A stretch of 64,000 nucleotides of DNA from Cryptomeria japonica (lineage: Eukaryota > Streptophyta > Pinopsida > Cupressales > Cupressaceae). Position numbers and translations under genes: made by a program. Of the stretch, positions 1 to 12,367 are shown one piece after another (the stretch's first letter is position 1; each line of letters starts with the position of its first letter). The stretch is taken from NCBI RefSeq assembly GCF_030272615.1, contig NC_081410.1:291027957-291091956 (forward strand). The letters run 5' to 3'. Below the pieces are notes generated by a model. The model searched no databases. It had not been told where the DNA came from and saw nothing but the letters and a program-made list of their open reading frames with translations.

Positions 1-1271
1 ACCGATACTAGTGTTTGACGTCTCCAATGATAAGTCAGTAAGATCCCATTACAGAAAACATCATAGCTCTTATACGAGAAAGATATTCTAATGAAAAACA
101 TATCAGCTGAGTATCAAAAACTATAATGAGCTTTAGCAGCAGTGTTGTTATCAATGATCTTTGAGGGAAGCACCGAGAATAAAGGGTGTTTGACTAAATC
201 AAAGAGGGTCTAGGGATTTTTTAAGCCTTCCATAATAATTCTGACATCTTTTACAAACAAAAACTATGAACATTAATCTATTGTACTTATCATATGCTTA
301 TAAAAGAGTGAAAAATGTCTTCAACTGCCCTCAAATCTCAATCTGTGCATCCAACCGAAGGCTATTATGTAAAAGGAGGATTTAACAAAATAATAAATAT
401 GGTCATGCATGTCTTTGTCTGCCCTGAGTATTGACGTCTTCATTTTTGTTATTAGTCTTCTTTTTAATCAATATGGGAAACATTTTTGTAAGTCTTCTTG
501 ATTAAAACGAAGAATATTTTCGAGAAGAAGTATCAGAGTGAATCATTATGAATTCAGATAGATCACATAGCATTCTCCTTATAATCAATATTAAACCATA
601 AGAAAGTCAACATTCAACACTTGCAACAGAAGGCCAAACCCTTAAGTTTAAAAGTGTAAATCAAAGCGACCTAAAAGCTAAGAAACAATAACTCACTAAT
701 TACTATATTTTTCAAGAGATTACTAATAAACAAGAGCTTAGTTATAAACTAACATACCCCAATCATTTTTTCAAGAAAATGCTAATAACTATTTTACTTG
801 CTAAGAATAGTCTATTCCCTATCATCTAAAACATCTATGAGGGCATTATTTGTATCCATATATTCATGTAAATATATGGTATCACAATAAGCAGTTTTAT
901 TTTTAGGCGAAGATCCCACTAAACAACCAACACAGAACATTCTATACACATGCATCTCGTCTGAACCTTTTTCTGATATAGGTAGTTTAAAGAAAATGTA
1001 AAATGCAGAGAAAAGACTTATGGAATATAATGTAGAAAAAGCATAATATGCATTTTTTATTCAAATGAGACAATGTGCTAAGCTGTGTGGCAGAACATTC
1101 TGTTAAGCTGTGCAGGTCTGACGTTCTTTGTAGTCAAAATGTAAATAGCTAATTGAATCCTTGTTTCATTTATTACTTTTGCCCTCCTAATTTTTTTATT
1201 TGTGTGATCCATGAATTTGAATTCTTGAAATTCTAGTGGTTGAGAGGGGATGGCGTGGATTGACCAGAAGC
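1..1271. other. AT-rich non-coding stretch
   Basis: I see no open frame of useful length, no protein similarity and no RNA gene here. Base composition is AT-rich with scattered homopolymer runs, typical of intergenic or intronic sequence in a large plant genome. It may be part of the long downstream intron space of the histidine-kinase gene, but nothing in the sequence proves it. Confidence 0.5.
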
Positions 1272-1400
1272 AAATTTTGGAATACAGTGTATTAATTGTG
1301 ATTTGATTTTCAAATAACGAGCCTTACATTTGCTTAAAATTTTGGAATACAGTGTATTAATTGTGATTTGATTTTCAAATAATGAGCCTTACATTTGCTT
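1272..1400. repeat. 64-bp tandem duplication (2 copies)
   Basis: Two almost identical copies of a 64-65-bp unit lie head to tail (1272-1336 and 1337-1400). They differ by about one base (AACGAG against AATGAG). The near identity points to a recent slippage or unequal-exchange event in non-coding DNA. Confidence 0.9.
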
Positions 1401-1676
1401 ATTTGTTTTACAAGTACTTGAATATCTTGTGGTTGATGTCTCCAAACTGGACATTTAGTACATAGTATATGGAAGAGATGGAATGACTTGTTAGAAATAA
1501 AAACATTTAGTTATGACAAATTGGGAACATGTCAATGTTCATTACAAAACAGTTTATTTGCTTAAGGACTAGAAGTTGAACACTTATATTTTTATGTAAA
1601 TCAGCACTTGTGTGTATTGATGTTGACAGCCATGTTTACGTGTGTGGAGAACTTAATTGGAAGATTATACAAACTT

Positions 1677-1736
1677 AATATTTTATTATAATTTAAAATT
1701 TCACTGAATATTTTATTATAATTTAAAATTTCACTG
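1677..1736. repeat. 30-bp tandem duplication (2 copies)
   Basis: An AT-rich 30-bp unit is present twice in direct tandem without visible mismatch. No coding content is seen around it. Confidence 0.85.
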
Positions 1737-1739
1737 TAA

Positions 1740-3511
1740 TCAAAAAAATCATCAGTGTGCCCATTGAACCAATGGGTCCAATTGATAGTTTATTGCTTTA
1801 TAGATTAAATAAGCTTCTTTGATTTTCTTTGAAACTAAAGAAATCTTGTTTAAAGATTTTTCTTCTGTTTATGAAAACCTATTGCATATCCACAACTGTA
1901 CGTAAAAGCAAAGATATCCTGCACTTGAATGTTCCCATAGAGAATTGACCTCAACAATCGTACAAGGTAATACCAGTCCTTCAAGACTCGTTTCATTTTG
2001 GCACTGATCTTGCACATATTCAGTAAGCAATTCAAATTGATAATAAATTCCAACTTGGGAACTACAAGATCTTGGCAATAAGAGGAAAGGATCCCTAATA
2101 TCCCCCTACACCTGCATAATACCATACAAGTATATCACTAGTCCATGCACCTCCCTTCAATTAAACTATGAGTAACCATATGTTAAATTTTATAGATAAA
2201 TAAGAAATCTTTCCCCCTGACTGTTACTTTTTTCCCATAAATTCCACAAGCAATTCCCAACAAATTTTAACACAAATAAACCATGAATAGGTTTCTGCAA
2301 TTTTCATTTATTTTATGTTCCCTGGCACTATCTTCAGATTTCAGGTCGCCTATGAATAAGTGATATTTACTGTTTCCAGTTCTCTGCATCATCTGTTCAC
2401 TATATTTAAAAGTAATTACGGTTCTGTGTACCACTGATTCCTCAAACATTACCAAGACAACACTAGATCCAAAGTTCCTCAAGACACATCCCTTTTCAAA
2501 AATTTCATCTGTGCAGCAGCATACCTTTTCTTTAGTTCCCTCCAGGAATACAAGTTCTGTAATATTATAGTAATCTCATAAAATAGACAAAAACCATATA
2601 GATTCTCCACCAATCAAACATGCACAATCAAAGATTTTTATTCCTGAGGAAACATTCATCACTTAGATTTCAAAATAGGGTACCCGTACATCCAATCATT
2701 GTTCAAATCCATTTGGGGTCCTTAATGATAATTCTCTCGACCCCAATCAACCAAGAAGCACATCTTTTATTCATGATTAAATAGTATTCCTGTATTTTAC
2801 AAGGCCTAGTAGATACTACTTTCAAACTGTATATGCATCATAATGCTCTAGTTGTTGAATTCATATAGAACAATTAGGCATCGTCATCAACAACTTTAAC
2901 TCTTCAACAGAAATTGTACATGAAAAGGCAGATTTCTCATTACTACATGTCACCTAACTTGTGAAAACTATTCTTTTTGGCCTCACTGTTGCAAATCAGG
3001 CCATACATTTTATGGTAGAATCATAAGTATAGAAAGTTTATGTAGTAACCAAGAATAACTAACGAGAGATATTATAGATTGATTGACTTCATTTTCTGAA
3101 AACCTTTTAGCTAATACCAAATACTCTCATTGGCACTCATCAATGGCTCTTTTACAGATACATGTTTTAAGAAGAAACAGAAAAGCATTAGTAAAAATTA
3201 AAATAGTAGAAAAAAACAGCCAATCATGAACATGTCAAATTATTACATCTATAATCATTCATGAGATACAAGTGTTCGATACAAGGATTAAATGCCCCAT
3301 GCCCTTTCAAGGCCTTATGGATTATTAGGAATTTTTGGATTCCACACTCTGTTAACTTAGGTCAACAAACAGGTAAATCTTCTTGGCTTAAGAACAGCAG
3401 CCTGGGGTATAGTCCAATGCATAGTAGCATTATAGTCCTAGAATTAGCCCCAAGTAATCATGAACCAACACATTTGACATGACATTTCCTGAGTTTTTAA
3501 AAAACAGATTA

Positions 3512-3515
<4 letters not shown>
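1740..3515. other. non-coding stretch without recognised genes
   Basis: Only short open frames occur on both strands, none with recognisable motifs. I see no RNA gene and no terminal repeats. Confidence 0.45.

Positions 3516-3518
<3 letters not shown>

Positions 3519-3553
<35 letters not shown>
3519..3553. repeat. (AT)n microsatellite
   Basis: An uninterrupted TA dinucleotide run of about 35 bases. Confidence 0.95.
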
Positions 3554-3554
<1 letters not shown>

Positions 3555-3624
3555 TTGGACACAAAAATACAGAGCAAATTGAGATTAAACAGTATAAATA
3601 AATTTCTATGTTCCACCGAGTTTC

Positions 3625-4530
3625 CTGATGCAGGGACGGGGGCCTAAGTTTGGGGACGGCAGGGGGACAATGACGAGGGGGCGGCGCACATATATATACT
3701 TATAGTACTTGAAAAAATAGTTATAAATTGATGTATAAGGAATAAATATAAGAATTGTAAATGAAACTTTGGTATACCACGTAAAGTTTTAAGTTTTAAA
3801 CTAATAAACAGTAAAAACACAACAATGACTGCATTGAAATTTGAACATTAACAATGGTGGGCAGAGCTTTCAAACTTTGGGAGCAAACCAAGAATAAGTA
3901 TAAGAATCAGAAATGAAACTTTGGCATACTAATAAACATTGAAAACATGGCAATGATTGCACTAGCAATAACAATGGTGGGTGGAGATTTGGTGTCAAGG
4001 GGCAGTGCCCCTTGTGGGGATTTCGGGCAAAGCCCTCAACAGCGTCAAGGGCGTGCCCCTTGCAGGGGTCTGGGGGCAAAGGCCCCAGCGGGGTCAAGGG
4101 GCAGCACCCCTTGCAAGGGTTTGGGAGCAGAGCCCTCAATGGGGTCAAGGGGCAGCGCCCCTCGCAGGGGGCAGCACCCCACAAATAAGGCCTCCAAAAC
4201 CTTTAAAACTTTCGTTATGAATGTCTTTTTCAGAAAATTTATCGCCTTTTTTTTCAGTTGAAGTTTATAACATGGGGCCACAAGAAATTGAATGAAGTGA
4301 CTTCAAACTTCTGTGTGTCCCCTCCAAGGTCGAGGGCCGTCTGGACATCTTGGGAACATCCCAGCATGAATTGTCTCAGAGGAAACGTCCCGGAAATGGC
4401 GAAGGGTGCATGGTGGTGGTGGAGGGACGGTGGGGAGACGTTCCCCTGGCATTTCTATGTCTCGGGGACATCCCCATCTCGGAAACGTGTGGTTTTTCTG
4501 GGGTGACACATCCCTTTTGAAACAAGGATA
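3625..4530. repeat. GC-rich island with G-run/C-run minisatellite
   Basis: This block stands out from the AT-rich surroundings. From about 3995 to 4180 a unit of roughly 45-50 bp recurs about four times. Each unit contains short palindromes of the form GGGGCAGYGCCCC followed by GGGGxCTGGGGGC, so the single strand would form G/C hairpins one after another. The borders (near 3630 and 4500) are also rich in GGGACG and CGTCCC strings in opposite orientation, which could be remnants of terminal inverted repeats of a non-autonomous DNA transposon; that is inference. Open frames across it on both strands are by-products of the repeat. Confidence 0.7.
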
Positions 4531-4572
4531 TTAAATTTAGGTGACAAAATGAAGGTGCGCACACATTCTGGT

Positions 4573-5900
4573 ATTAGGGCTCACCACTCAGGGGCTCAGA
4601 CTGTGTCAACAAATGAGAACACAGATAAAGGAAAGAACGAAGCTTGCTCCAGCAAAGGGAAGACAGTGGAGGACCGATGAGAGGTTTTTTATCTGAAACT
4701 ATACCCTCTGCTAACCCTACTGCTGCTGGTGTGTTTTGAGATGATATGGCCTCAGGTGATGCTGTGGCATCTCCCAAGGCAGCTCTTCTACAAGGGATCA
4801 GATCTGCTATTATGGCTAAATAGAATAACGTTGTTGATCCCAGGATTAACATGGAGTCTGGACCAGACTGTTGACCGCATGGTTTATCCAGTATGTAAGA
4901 ATTCTGGAAATTCCTTCCATTATTGTTGTGATTTATTGTCTCTCAGTGCTCTTAAAAGGAATGTTCCTGCTTGTGTTCCTGCTTCAGATAGTCTTAATGT
5001 TCCTGCTTCTGTTTTAGTTACAGCCTCAATGGGTAAGCTTAAGAGATCTAAATGCTCTGTTGAAGCTCCTGCGAACCCTTTTGATAGTCCTGAGCTCTTT
5101 TGGGGGAATATTCTCCTTAATATGGCTGCCTCCCCATTGGATGACACACTCACTAAATATGGTGTGACAGAGATTTCTTCTGAACTTTAAGGAATTTCCT
5201 TAGTTGGAAGTTCACGGGTAGAAGTCTGAAAGCTGACAAGCTTTCAGGATACATGGATTCTATCTGGCCAGAGATTGAGACACCCTCCATCTCCCTTCTC
5301 TCTAAGGAGCTCTCTCTTCTGGTTTTTCATTCTGTTTTGAATTGTGCTTTTATTTGGAGTCATGGTCCATGATTTAATGGCAGATCAGGTCTATTTTTAA
5401 GCTCCTCGTAACTCTTTCTGATCCAGACCAGAATCTGTTCTCAAAGGTTCCCTTATGGATTTGCTTCCACAAAATTCCCATTGTATGTAGATTTACAAAG
5501 ACAGTTCAATTGCTGCCTAAAAAGGTTGGCATTTTTATCAAATTGCACAGATCTGGAGTTCAGTTGATTTGCCAGAGCCTGTGTGTATGTGGATCTCTCA
5601 AGTGCAGTTCCCCACTGTCTGAACTTTCAATCCTCCCTTGGCTGTTGGTTACAATATGTGGATTTTGAAGGATTTCCCTTGAAATCCTTTAAGCTGCAAT
5701 TGGAATTTTCATAACAGACTTGGCTGCTCTCCTCCTCAGTGAACTCCTCCGTGAAATAAGGTTTTATTGCAGAAATAGATTCCTAAACCAGTGATGCCCA
5801 ATGAGGATTTTATTTAGACAAATCATGGATGTTTTCTATCTAGCTGATATGAGGCTTCGTATGGTTTCCATCTAAGGAGCCAGAGGTTTGATTGGTAAAG
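4573..5900. other. unassigned region, possible decayed coding sequence
   Basis: A 153-codon open frame runs on the plus strand from 4729 to 5190, with unremarkable composition and no motif I recognise. Short open pieces continue in other frames to about 5760, so a decayed gene or transposon (for example a LINE remnant) is possible. I cannot support a family assignment. Confidence 0.25.
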
Positions 5901-6489
5901 GAAACTCCTGCTGTTTGGATGGAAATCTCTATCTGGATTCTTTGACGGATCAACTCTAGGCATCAAATATGAATTGAGGTTTTGGCTCAGTTGGAAAAAA
6001 TATTGTTTTCTTCAAGATTTCTCATTGAATTAGATTGTGATGGATTGCTTTGGGGGCATCACTTCAACAGGGAAATTGTGACAAGCTAGCTCTTTTATAA
6101 CAATTAAGGGTCACAAGATCAACACTGAAAAAAAACAGTTGGAGACTCCAGAGAGGATTGATGATGAAGAAGCATCCAATGGTTCACCCACCAATCCTTA
6201 GAAACTCCTGCTGTTTTTGATGAAAATTTCTATGTGGATTCTTTGGCAGATCAAATCTGAGGTTTTGGCTCAGTTGAAAAAAATATTGTTTTCTTCAGGA
6301 TTTCTCATTGAATTAGATTGTGATGGATTGCTTAGGGGGCATCACTTCAACAGGGAAATTGTGACAAGCTAGCTCTTTTATAACAATTAAGGGTCACAAG
6401 ATCAACACTGAAAAACATCAGTTGCAGACTCAAGAGAGGATTGATGACGAAGAAGCATCCAGTGGTTCACCCACCAATCCTTAGAAACC
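5901..6489. repeat. about 300-bp tandem duplication (2 copies)
   Basis: Copy 1 (5901-6200) and copy 2 (6201-6489) begin with the same GAAACTCCTGCTGTTT string and match over almost the whole length. Copy 2 lacks a short internal piece near its start and has scattered substitutions. The sequence is non-coding. Confidence 0.85.
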
Positions 6490-6806
6490 AAAAAATTAAA
6501 TAATAAACAATAAAAATAATAAATGAACAAATAAAGACCCTCAATCAGTCTATGGAGGTCACCTAGTTGAGCCACAATTTCAGGAGGGGCATTGATGTCA
6601 TGTTTGGGATCCTGAATCTCATTAACACCCCTCAACCGTATTCTGGTGGGATACAGCACAGAGCAGTAAAGGGGGAGGAAAAGGATACATGGATGTAGGA
6701 GTGGCAGGGGAGCATGTAGCAGCAGGGGGAGAAGTACAATTTTCAGGAGATGAACACAGAACAGAAGGGGGACATTGGAAAAGGGTTTTATTTGGTCAGC
6801 CTTAAA

Positions 6807-7155
6807 CCACACACCTAAGCAACATATTAAGCCTAGAGAATATTAGTCAACTCTGAGTATTTAACACTCTTAAGTCTAGAAGTGTATTCTTAGCGTGACC
6901 ACACACCTTGAGCAATATATTAAGCCTAGAAAATGTCAGTCAACTCTGAGCGTTTAACACTTTCAAGCCTAGAAGTGTAAGCTTAGTGTGTGTGATTTAA
7001 GCCGTTCCGATGGAGGCCCCTAGTGAACAATGGAAAGCCTCCTTTCCCAGGGAGTAGGAGGGCAGCTGCTGCCTCTTGATTCTTTTTTCTTGGATTTTGT
7101 CCAAAGCGCAAGCTGCTGCCTCTTGATTCTTTTTTCTTGGATCTTGTCCAAGGTT
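6807..7155. repeat. two small tandem duplications (92 bp and 45 bp)
   Basis: A 92-bp unit is repeated at 6807-6898 and 6899-6990 with moderate divergence. A 45-bp unit containing GCTGCTGCCTCTTGATTC is repeated at about 7066-7110 and 7111-7155 with few changes. Confidence 0.8.
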
Positions 7156-7329
7156 TGCACAATGGCCTTTTCTTCTGGATGTTTTGATATAGTTATCTTG
7201 CATGCATGTGGGTTGTGTTTCTCTGTTGTTGGTTTTTAGTCTATTAGCTGGTCTCTTCTGATGTCTCTGATCTAGAAGTTCTATTGGTTGAACCTGTAAA
7301 CGTGTTTCTTCTGGTGTGGTTGAGAAGCC

Positions 7330-8780
7330 CAATAGATCTCTCCATATTTAATCTAAATGAAACATTATACTTCAAATAGATATCTTTTAAAAGGTAAATT
7401 TTAAACCTCAACAAACATTTTAATCTTTAATCTAATGAAAAAGACAGGTCTGCCGCTTGAATAGTAGGTCATGGTTCATAACTAAATGGCCTACAGCTTT
7501 AGGGCCAGCCATATGCTTTTTAGAACTGTCCAAAAACTAGCATGATGCACTAACACCCCACAACAATTTGGTATTCTCAAGTTCAAACAATTCACCACCT
7601 ACTGCATGTTCAAGTCGATGATAACCATTCTACGAAAAAATCCGAACTCTTCAGCCTGTAGACTCTTCCAATTTCTCCTACTAAGATCACATTTTGAATC
7701 TATCTCACACAATCTATCCCTCTTAAACTATAGCTCTCTTGCAAACAATTTTCCAACATACTATAGTATCCTTGAGCATTTTAATCTTCATGTGAACACA
7801 CTAGCACTTTTCAATACTCTCTTGAAGGCCTTGGCAATCTCTAAAACTTGTTTGGTCTCCCTTGGCTTCTCTAACAAGTTGAGGTGACTTTGTACTTGTT
7901 TGCTTTTGTAGATTAGTGCTCTTACCTTCTCATTTGCTTACCTCCATTGTTGCAAAATCCTTTGTTGTGTACTTGGCACTATTGAGTTTCCACTTCCTTT
8001 TTACTCATGCATTTACACACTACTTTGTGACACCTTGTAGATCTGGGAGTGGCATTCATAGTTTTTGTCATTTCTTTTAAATCCTGGACACAAATAGGAT
8101 AAGAGCACACACATTTTCATATCTTACTGGCTGTCCATGGAGGTCAAAAGACCAAAACAGGACTTAACCATTCATGACAAGCTCATAAGCAGCCCCAACA
8201 TTTCCTCCCTTCTTAGCTGCACATTTGAATTTGGAATTCTTCAACTGTGTGGAGGTTCTGTTCCTTCTCCTTGTCATTTCATTGTTTCATTTGTTTTAGT
8301 TAGTTTAACTTCATTTTTGTATCATCTGGTTTCCCCTAGTTTGCTACTTTCGTTGTCCTTTTTTCCTATTGTGCAAGTGGTTTCAAAATCTGTGAACACT
8401 TTAAATCTTACAACTGTTTTGGATAACTGCATATCAAATGGACTATGATGCACTGCACAGATGTCCATGCATCGCAATACCATCTCAGGTAATGAGCTCT
8501 ATCTTCTGGTTCCAAGTTCTTCATTTTCTACTATTTCCATTTCTGCATCCATTATGTCATTTCAGTATTCCTATTTTTCATAATCTACAAATTCCTGTCA
8601 CAAATCTTTCAATCTCTTTTCTTCTAGTTCAATTAATGTAATAGTAAATTTACAGTAATTTAAATTTTACATCATACATCATATGAAGTGGCAGAATTTT
8701 TTCATAGGTATACATCCATGAAGCATGCTCAGCATAGGAGTGGGAATTTTAATAGGGAAGCTATGCACTAAGCAAAAGAG
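7330..8780. other. non-coding stretch without recognised genes
   Basis: Open frames of 60-100 codons occur on the plus strand (7606-7887, 8137-8448, 8438-8641). They are rich in Leu, Ser and Phe because of pyrimidine-rich DNA and show no domain signature. I see nothing that supports a gene. Confidence 0.4.
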
Positions 8781-10560
8781 TCATTTTTGTTGACTGGGAT
8801 GCAAATAGAGGTGGTGGTATTTGATTGCATGAAAGAACCATATCAAGATGATGTAGACTTTAACAAAGCACAGGCAGCATGTAAGAATCCAATAAGCATA
8901 GAGGGCTCTATAGCTAGACTACTTTCTACGAGAATATTTTTTGTTTATAGGGCAGCAGTTGTGTGTGCCCCAAGGTTCTATGAACGGAAACTTATCAAAA
9001 AAATGCATTGTGGTAAATTGGCAAGACTCTTACATAGCTGAATCAAAGATATTATTGGTCCGAACTGGCAGCATTTGTAAAGAGGAACGTAGAGTGTTGT
9101 CATAAATACCCACCTGCAAAAGGAAGGAATCAAAAATAGTGGTTTGTATAAGCCATTGCCCATATCAATATGATGTAGACTTTAACAAAGCACAGGCAGC
9201 ATGTAAAAATCCAATTAGCATAGAGGGCTCTATGGCTAGACTACATTCTACAAGAATACTTTTTGTTTAGAAGGCAGCAGTTGTGTGTGCCCAAGGTTTT
9301 ATGAAAGGGAACTTTATCAAAAAAATGCATTATAGCAGATTGGCAAGGCATTTTGGGATTGACAAGACTCTTTCATAACTGAAACAAAGATATTATTGGC
9401 CCAAATTGGCCGCATTTGTAACAAGAAATGTAGAGTGATGTCTCATATATACCCACCTGCAAAAGGAAATTATCAAAAATAGTGGTTTCTATAAGCCACT
9501 GCCCATCCCAAAGAGGCCTTGGGAGCAAATTTGTATGTACTGTGTCTTAGACTTGCCTAGGATACAAATGAGAAATTATTCAATTTGTGCCATAATTGAT
9601 AGAATTTCCAAAATAGCTCATGTTGTAGCATGTAAAAGGACTAACAATGTAACAAATGTAGCAAATTTGCTTTTTCAAAAAAGTGGTTCACTTGCATGGA
9701 TTACCAAGAAGCATAGTGTCAAATAGAGAGACAAACTTCGTTAGTCATTTCTAGAGGACTTCACAGAAGAAATTGAACATAAAATTGCAATTCAACTCAG
9801 CTTATCATCCACACACAATCCAGTAGCCAAACAGAAACCTTGGGAATTTGTTCATGTTGTAGACAACAAGCCAAAAAGCTAAGATAAAGTATTGGCACAA
9901 GCTGAATTTGCAAACAACAATTCAGTTAACAAGAGCACTGGCAAGACACCCTTTCAATTTGTGTATGGTTATACTCTTAAGAGGTGTAACTAAGTTGCAG
10001 AACATGGCAGATATAAACATGTAATGCTGAAGCTGAAGATTTTGTAGACGTAGTGCTGAAGCAGAAATTTTGTAGAATATATAAAAGAAGAGCACAATCA
10101 AGTGCATGAACAGATCAAAGAAACTGCAAAATACAAGCAACATACTGATTGGAAAGAGGGGAAGCATAATTTCAGGTAGGTGACTTGGTTTTTGCCCATT
10201 TGCATAAGGAGAGAATTTCAAAGGGACCTATGATAAGCTCAAACGGATGAAAATAGTACCATGTAGGGTGTTGAAGCAATTGTCAATAAATCCTTATGAG
10301 ATGTTGCCAGATGGAATAGACATTTCTCCCATCTTCAATATTGGAAATTTGTACACTCAACATGAGAGAACCAATGAGAATGATGCTAGTTTGAAGTTAA
10401 TAATTCTGGATTGGAGTAAGCAAGTACCCAAAAAGGAAAGGCAAGAGACTAAAACCATCATCAATTCCAAAATTATCAAGCAAACATGAGGCAAAGAGTA
10501 CAAAGAATAGTAGACAAAATGGAAGGACAAGTATGTTTAAGATGCTACTTATGCTAGCAT
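8780..10560 (+). pseudogene. Ty3/gypsy (chromovirus-like) pol fragment: integrase
   Basis: This is the 3' half of a Ty3/gypsy polyprotein, broken by stops and frameshifts. In order it shows: an RNase H-integrase linker with the motif YQDDVDF; the zinc-binding start with HFGIDKT and YYWPKLAAF; a core region with WEQICM (where the first catalytic Asp should be) followed by DRISKIAHVVACKRTNN; AQAEFANNNSVNKSTGKTPF from the end of the core; and a C-terminal part with KRMKIVPCRVLK and DGIDISPIFNIGNLY (10247-10370), which is typical of plant gypsy integrases. Gag, protease and RT are absent. The insert is antisense to the histidine-kinase exons at 11.8-13.5 kb and may sit in that gene's intron. It cannot be functional. 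Confidence 0.85.
8839..9512. repeat. about 322-bp tandem duplication inside the gypsy fragment
   Basis: Copy 1 (8839-9160) and copy 2 (9161-9512) both run from CATATCAAnATGATGTAGAC through the integrase zinc-finger start to the 'AAGCCACTGCCCAT'-type end. Copy 1 lacks the bases that encode HFGID in copy 2. The duplication therefore occurred within the element, and the two copies then diverged. Confidence 0.85.
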
Positions 10561-10599
10561 GTCTGTGATTGTCCTCAAAGCCAGTCATTAGAAAAACTC

Positions 10600-11700
10600 A
10601 CTCAAGTGTCATGAGCAGAACCTCATGTTTTCTTTATCTAACCAGGGCGTCTGATACAGGAGCATGTAGGCAAATTTGCAATCCGCATCAATAAAAACAA
10701 AAGCTTGTGGTTTTCAAAATTCAGCTGTCAATAATCCCTTAACTTGTGCCCTTAATTCACCTGTCTGCACTCCTTAATTTGTACCCTAAATTAAACTGTC
10801 TGCAGTTCCTTGATTTTTGCCCTGAACTCACCTGTCAGCTGTGCCTAAAGGCTAAATTTATGCTAGAACCACTGAAAATTTTATCCAATATCTAACTTTT
10901 GCAGTCCCTTAATTTATGCCAAAACTATTTCTTCCAAATTTATTAAAGAAAAATATTAAGTATGAGATCTAAATATTTTTTGGACCATGTAGTGTCCAGA
11001 GTTTAAGAAGGTTCTACGAGAAAAAGGCAAAAAATTTGATCTAGGTTTTTCATTTTATTGAAGGATCCATCTTCAAATTCAGAACAGTGATATATTTGTG
11101 GTCATATTCTAATAGTCCAAGTTGAGCTAATTGTTTGATGAAATACCTCGTAAAGAGTTCAGTGTTTTCTTGCTTACTCAATAAGTGGATCGTGTTCCAG
11201 CTAGAGTGATTTGCCATCTAAAGGTCTAAAAAATGTCATAATCATCATCATGATTGATTGTTTTCTATATAAAGAAAGGCCTAATTTGATTTCGGTGGAG
11301 AAAGAGAGAGAAGCAGAGGTAGACAGGGAGTGGACAGAAGACAAAAGAGAGAAAGTAAATCAATATTGAGATCTTTAAGATCTATTTTTTAATCAAAAGG
11401 CTCGCATGTCTATCATGTATCAAGTTCATGAAGCTATCCTCATTTGAATCGATAAAAGTTCAGTTCATTATATGAGTTATGTTACTTCCACTGTGGGTTG
11501 TATTTGTGTTTTACATTAAGCTGCAAGGTTTGTTAGTCCTTAATTGGACCCTCCAACCTTGATTGCCTTAGATTCTACCCAAAGAGCCATCCGAAGCCAG
11601 TCAGTTGTAAGTTGCAATCTCAAAAAGTTAAATGTATTTGCCATTTTAAGGTACATTAAATGAGACAGCATTATCGATCCCTTTCACTTGATGTATAGGA
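10600..11700 (+). repeat. possible 3' LTR region of the gypsy fragment
   Basis: Downstream of the integrase there is about 1 kb with LTR-like features. A subrepeat block (about 10722-10925) is built from a diverged 45-50-bp unit around CTGTCTGCAGTyCCTTAATT. A TATA-like TATATAAAG lies at about 11264, followed by a purine-rich GA segment. I could not place exact TG/CA ends or a target duplication, so the limits are guesses. Confidence 0.35.
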
Positions 11701-11800
11701 ATTAAAAACAAATGATTTAACCAACACTTCTTCTGATCTTCCTTAAGCAACCCATGTTCAAAAGTATGCATAAGATGCTAAAGAACTAAAAGTGACTAAC

Positions 11801-11970
11801 CCCGCCGTTGCCTGAATGCGTTCCTCTGGTGTAGCATCTGATGGGAGATCGGTATTATAAACAGCAAATGTCAAAACGACTCCAAGGTGATTGGATTCTA
11901 ACAGTCTAAAAGGACTTGTAAGAACTCCCTTTCCAGTTGCTCTAGCTCGCAATATGTTTTCACGGTCTTC
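11801..11970 (-). CDS. cytokinin-receptor histidine kinase, exon 3 (CHASE domain)
   Basis: The exon follows an acceptor (TGCATACAG, ending at 11971) and ends at a GTTAGT donor (starting at 11800). It leaves phase 2, so 56 full codons are visible. It begins EDRENILRARATGKGVLTSP and contains HLGVVLTFAVYNTDLPSDAT. These are hallmark strings of the CHASE cytokinin-binding domain of plant AHK receptors, closest by eye to AHK2/AHK3. The expected next exon (a YLGGAFD-type start, then the second membrane helix, histidine kinase and receiver) is not found between here and position 1. Known role of the family: endoplasmic-reticulum/plasma-membrane cytokinin receptors that pass phosphate to AHP proteins. 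Confidence 0.9.
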
Positions 11971-12130
11971 CTGTATGCACAAATATATATGGATACCTAA
12001 GTCTAACAGATATGTAATGAGAAACATTGAAAATCTTAGCAGTTTCTAAAGGATATTATACAAAGTTCAGAAAAAGATGGATTGGAGCAATATTTAGAAA
12101 CAAAGCAAAATGTTAGATGCATGGTCAAAC

Positions 12131-12367
12131 CTCTCCAGACATCATATCAAGAGATTCTATATAAAAAATTGTCTCCTGTGAGAAGATTGCAGGTGCATAT
12201 TCATCCTGTATAGGTGATGGCTCCTTGGTTTTCATCATTTTGATTTTCCAACCTTGCTGCCTTTCAAATTGTTCCCTCTCTGAATGAAGAACTTTTTGAG
12301 CATAAGCAACACCGCTCAAGAGAGGCCTCTCAAAAGCAGTTCTTGCAGTGTATTCAGCAAATGTTTT
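12131..12367 (-). CDS. cytokinin-receptor histidine kinase, exon 2 (CHASE domain)
   Basis: The exon has an acceptor CCAATGCAG before 12367 and a GTTTGA donor after 12131. It is 237 bp, phase 0 at both ends, 79 codons. It contains KTFAEYTARTAFERPLLSGV, then YAQKVLHSEREQFERQQGW and DEYAPAIFSQETIFYIESLD, which align without gaps to the middle of AHK CHASE domains. Shorter than the Arabidopsis AHK3 equivalent, it lacks that protein's extra loop. Frame and splice sites are intact, so this looks like a functional exon. The intron to exon 3 is 160 bp and the one to exon 1 is 577 bp. Confidence 0.93.

Noticed and set aside
3870-4281. Pro/Gly-rich frames of about 100 codons on both strands
   Set aside because: They come from the GC-rich minisatellite and its palindromes.
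4729-5190. 153-codon open frame as a gene
   Set aside because: No motif, no splice or regulatory context and no recognisable family; kept only as an unassigned region.
7606-8641. Three Leu/Ser/Phe-rich frames as membrane proteins
   Set aside because: Hydrophobicity follows from pyrimidine-rich DNA; no conserved pattern and no gene structure.
10600-11700. Firm LTR borders for the gypsy fragment
   Set aside because: No TG/CA pair with a target duplication could be fixed; the region is listed with low confidence only.
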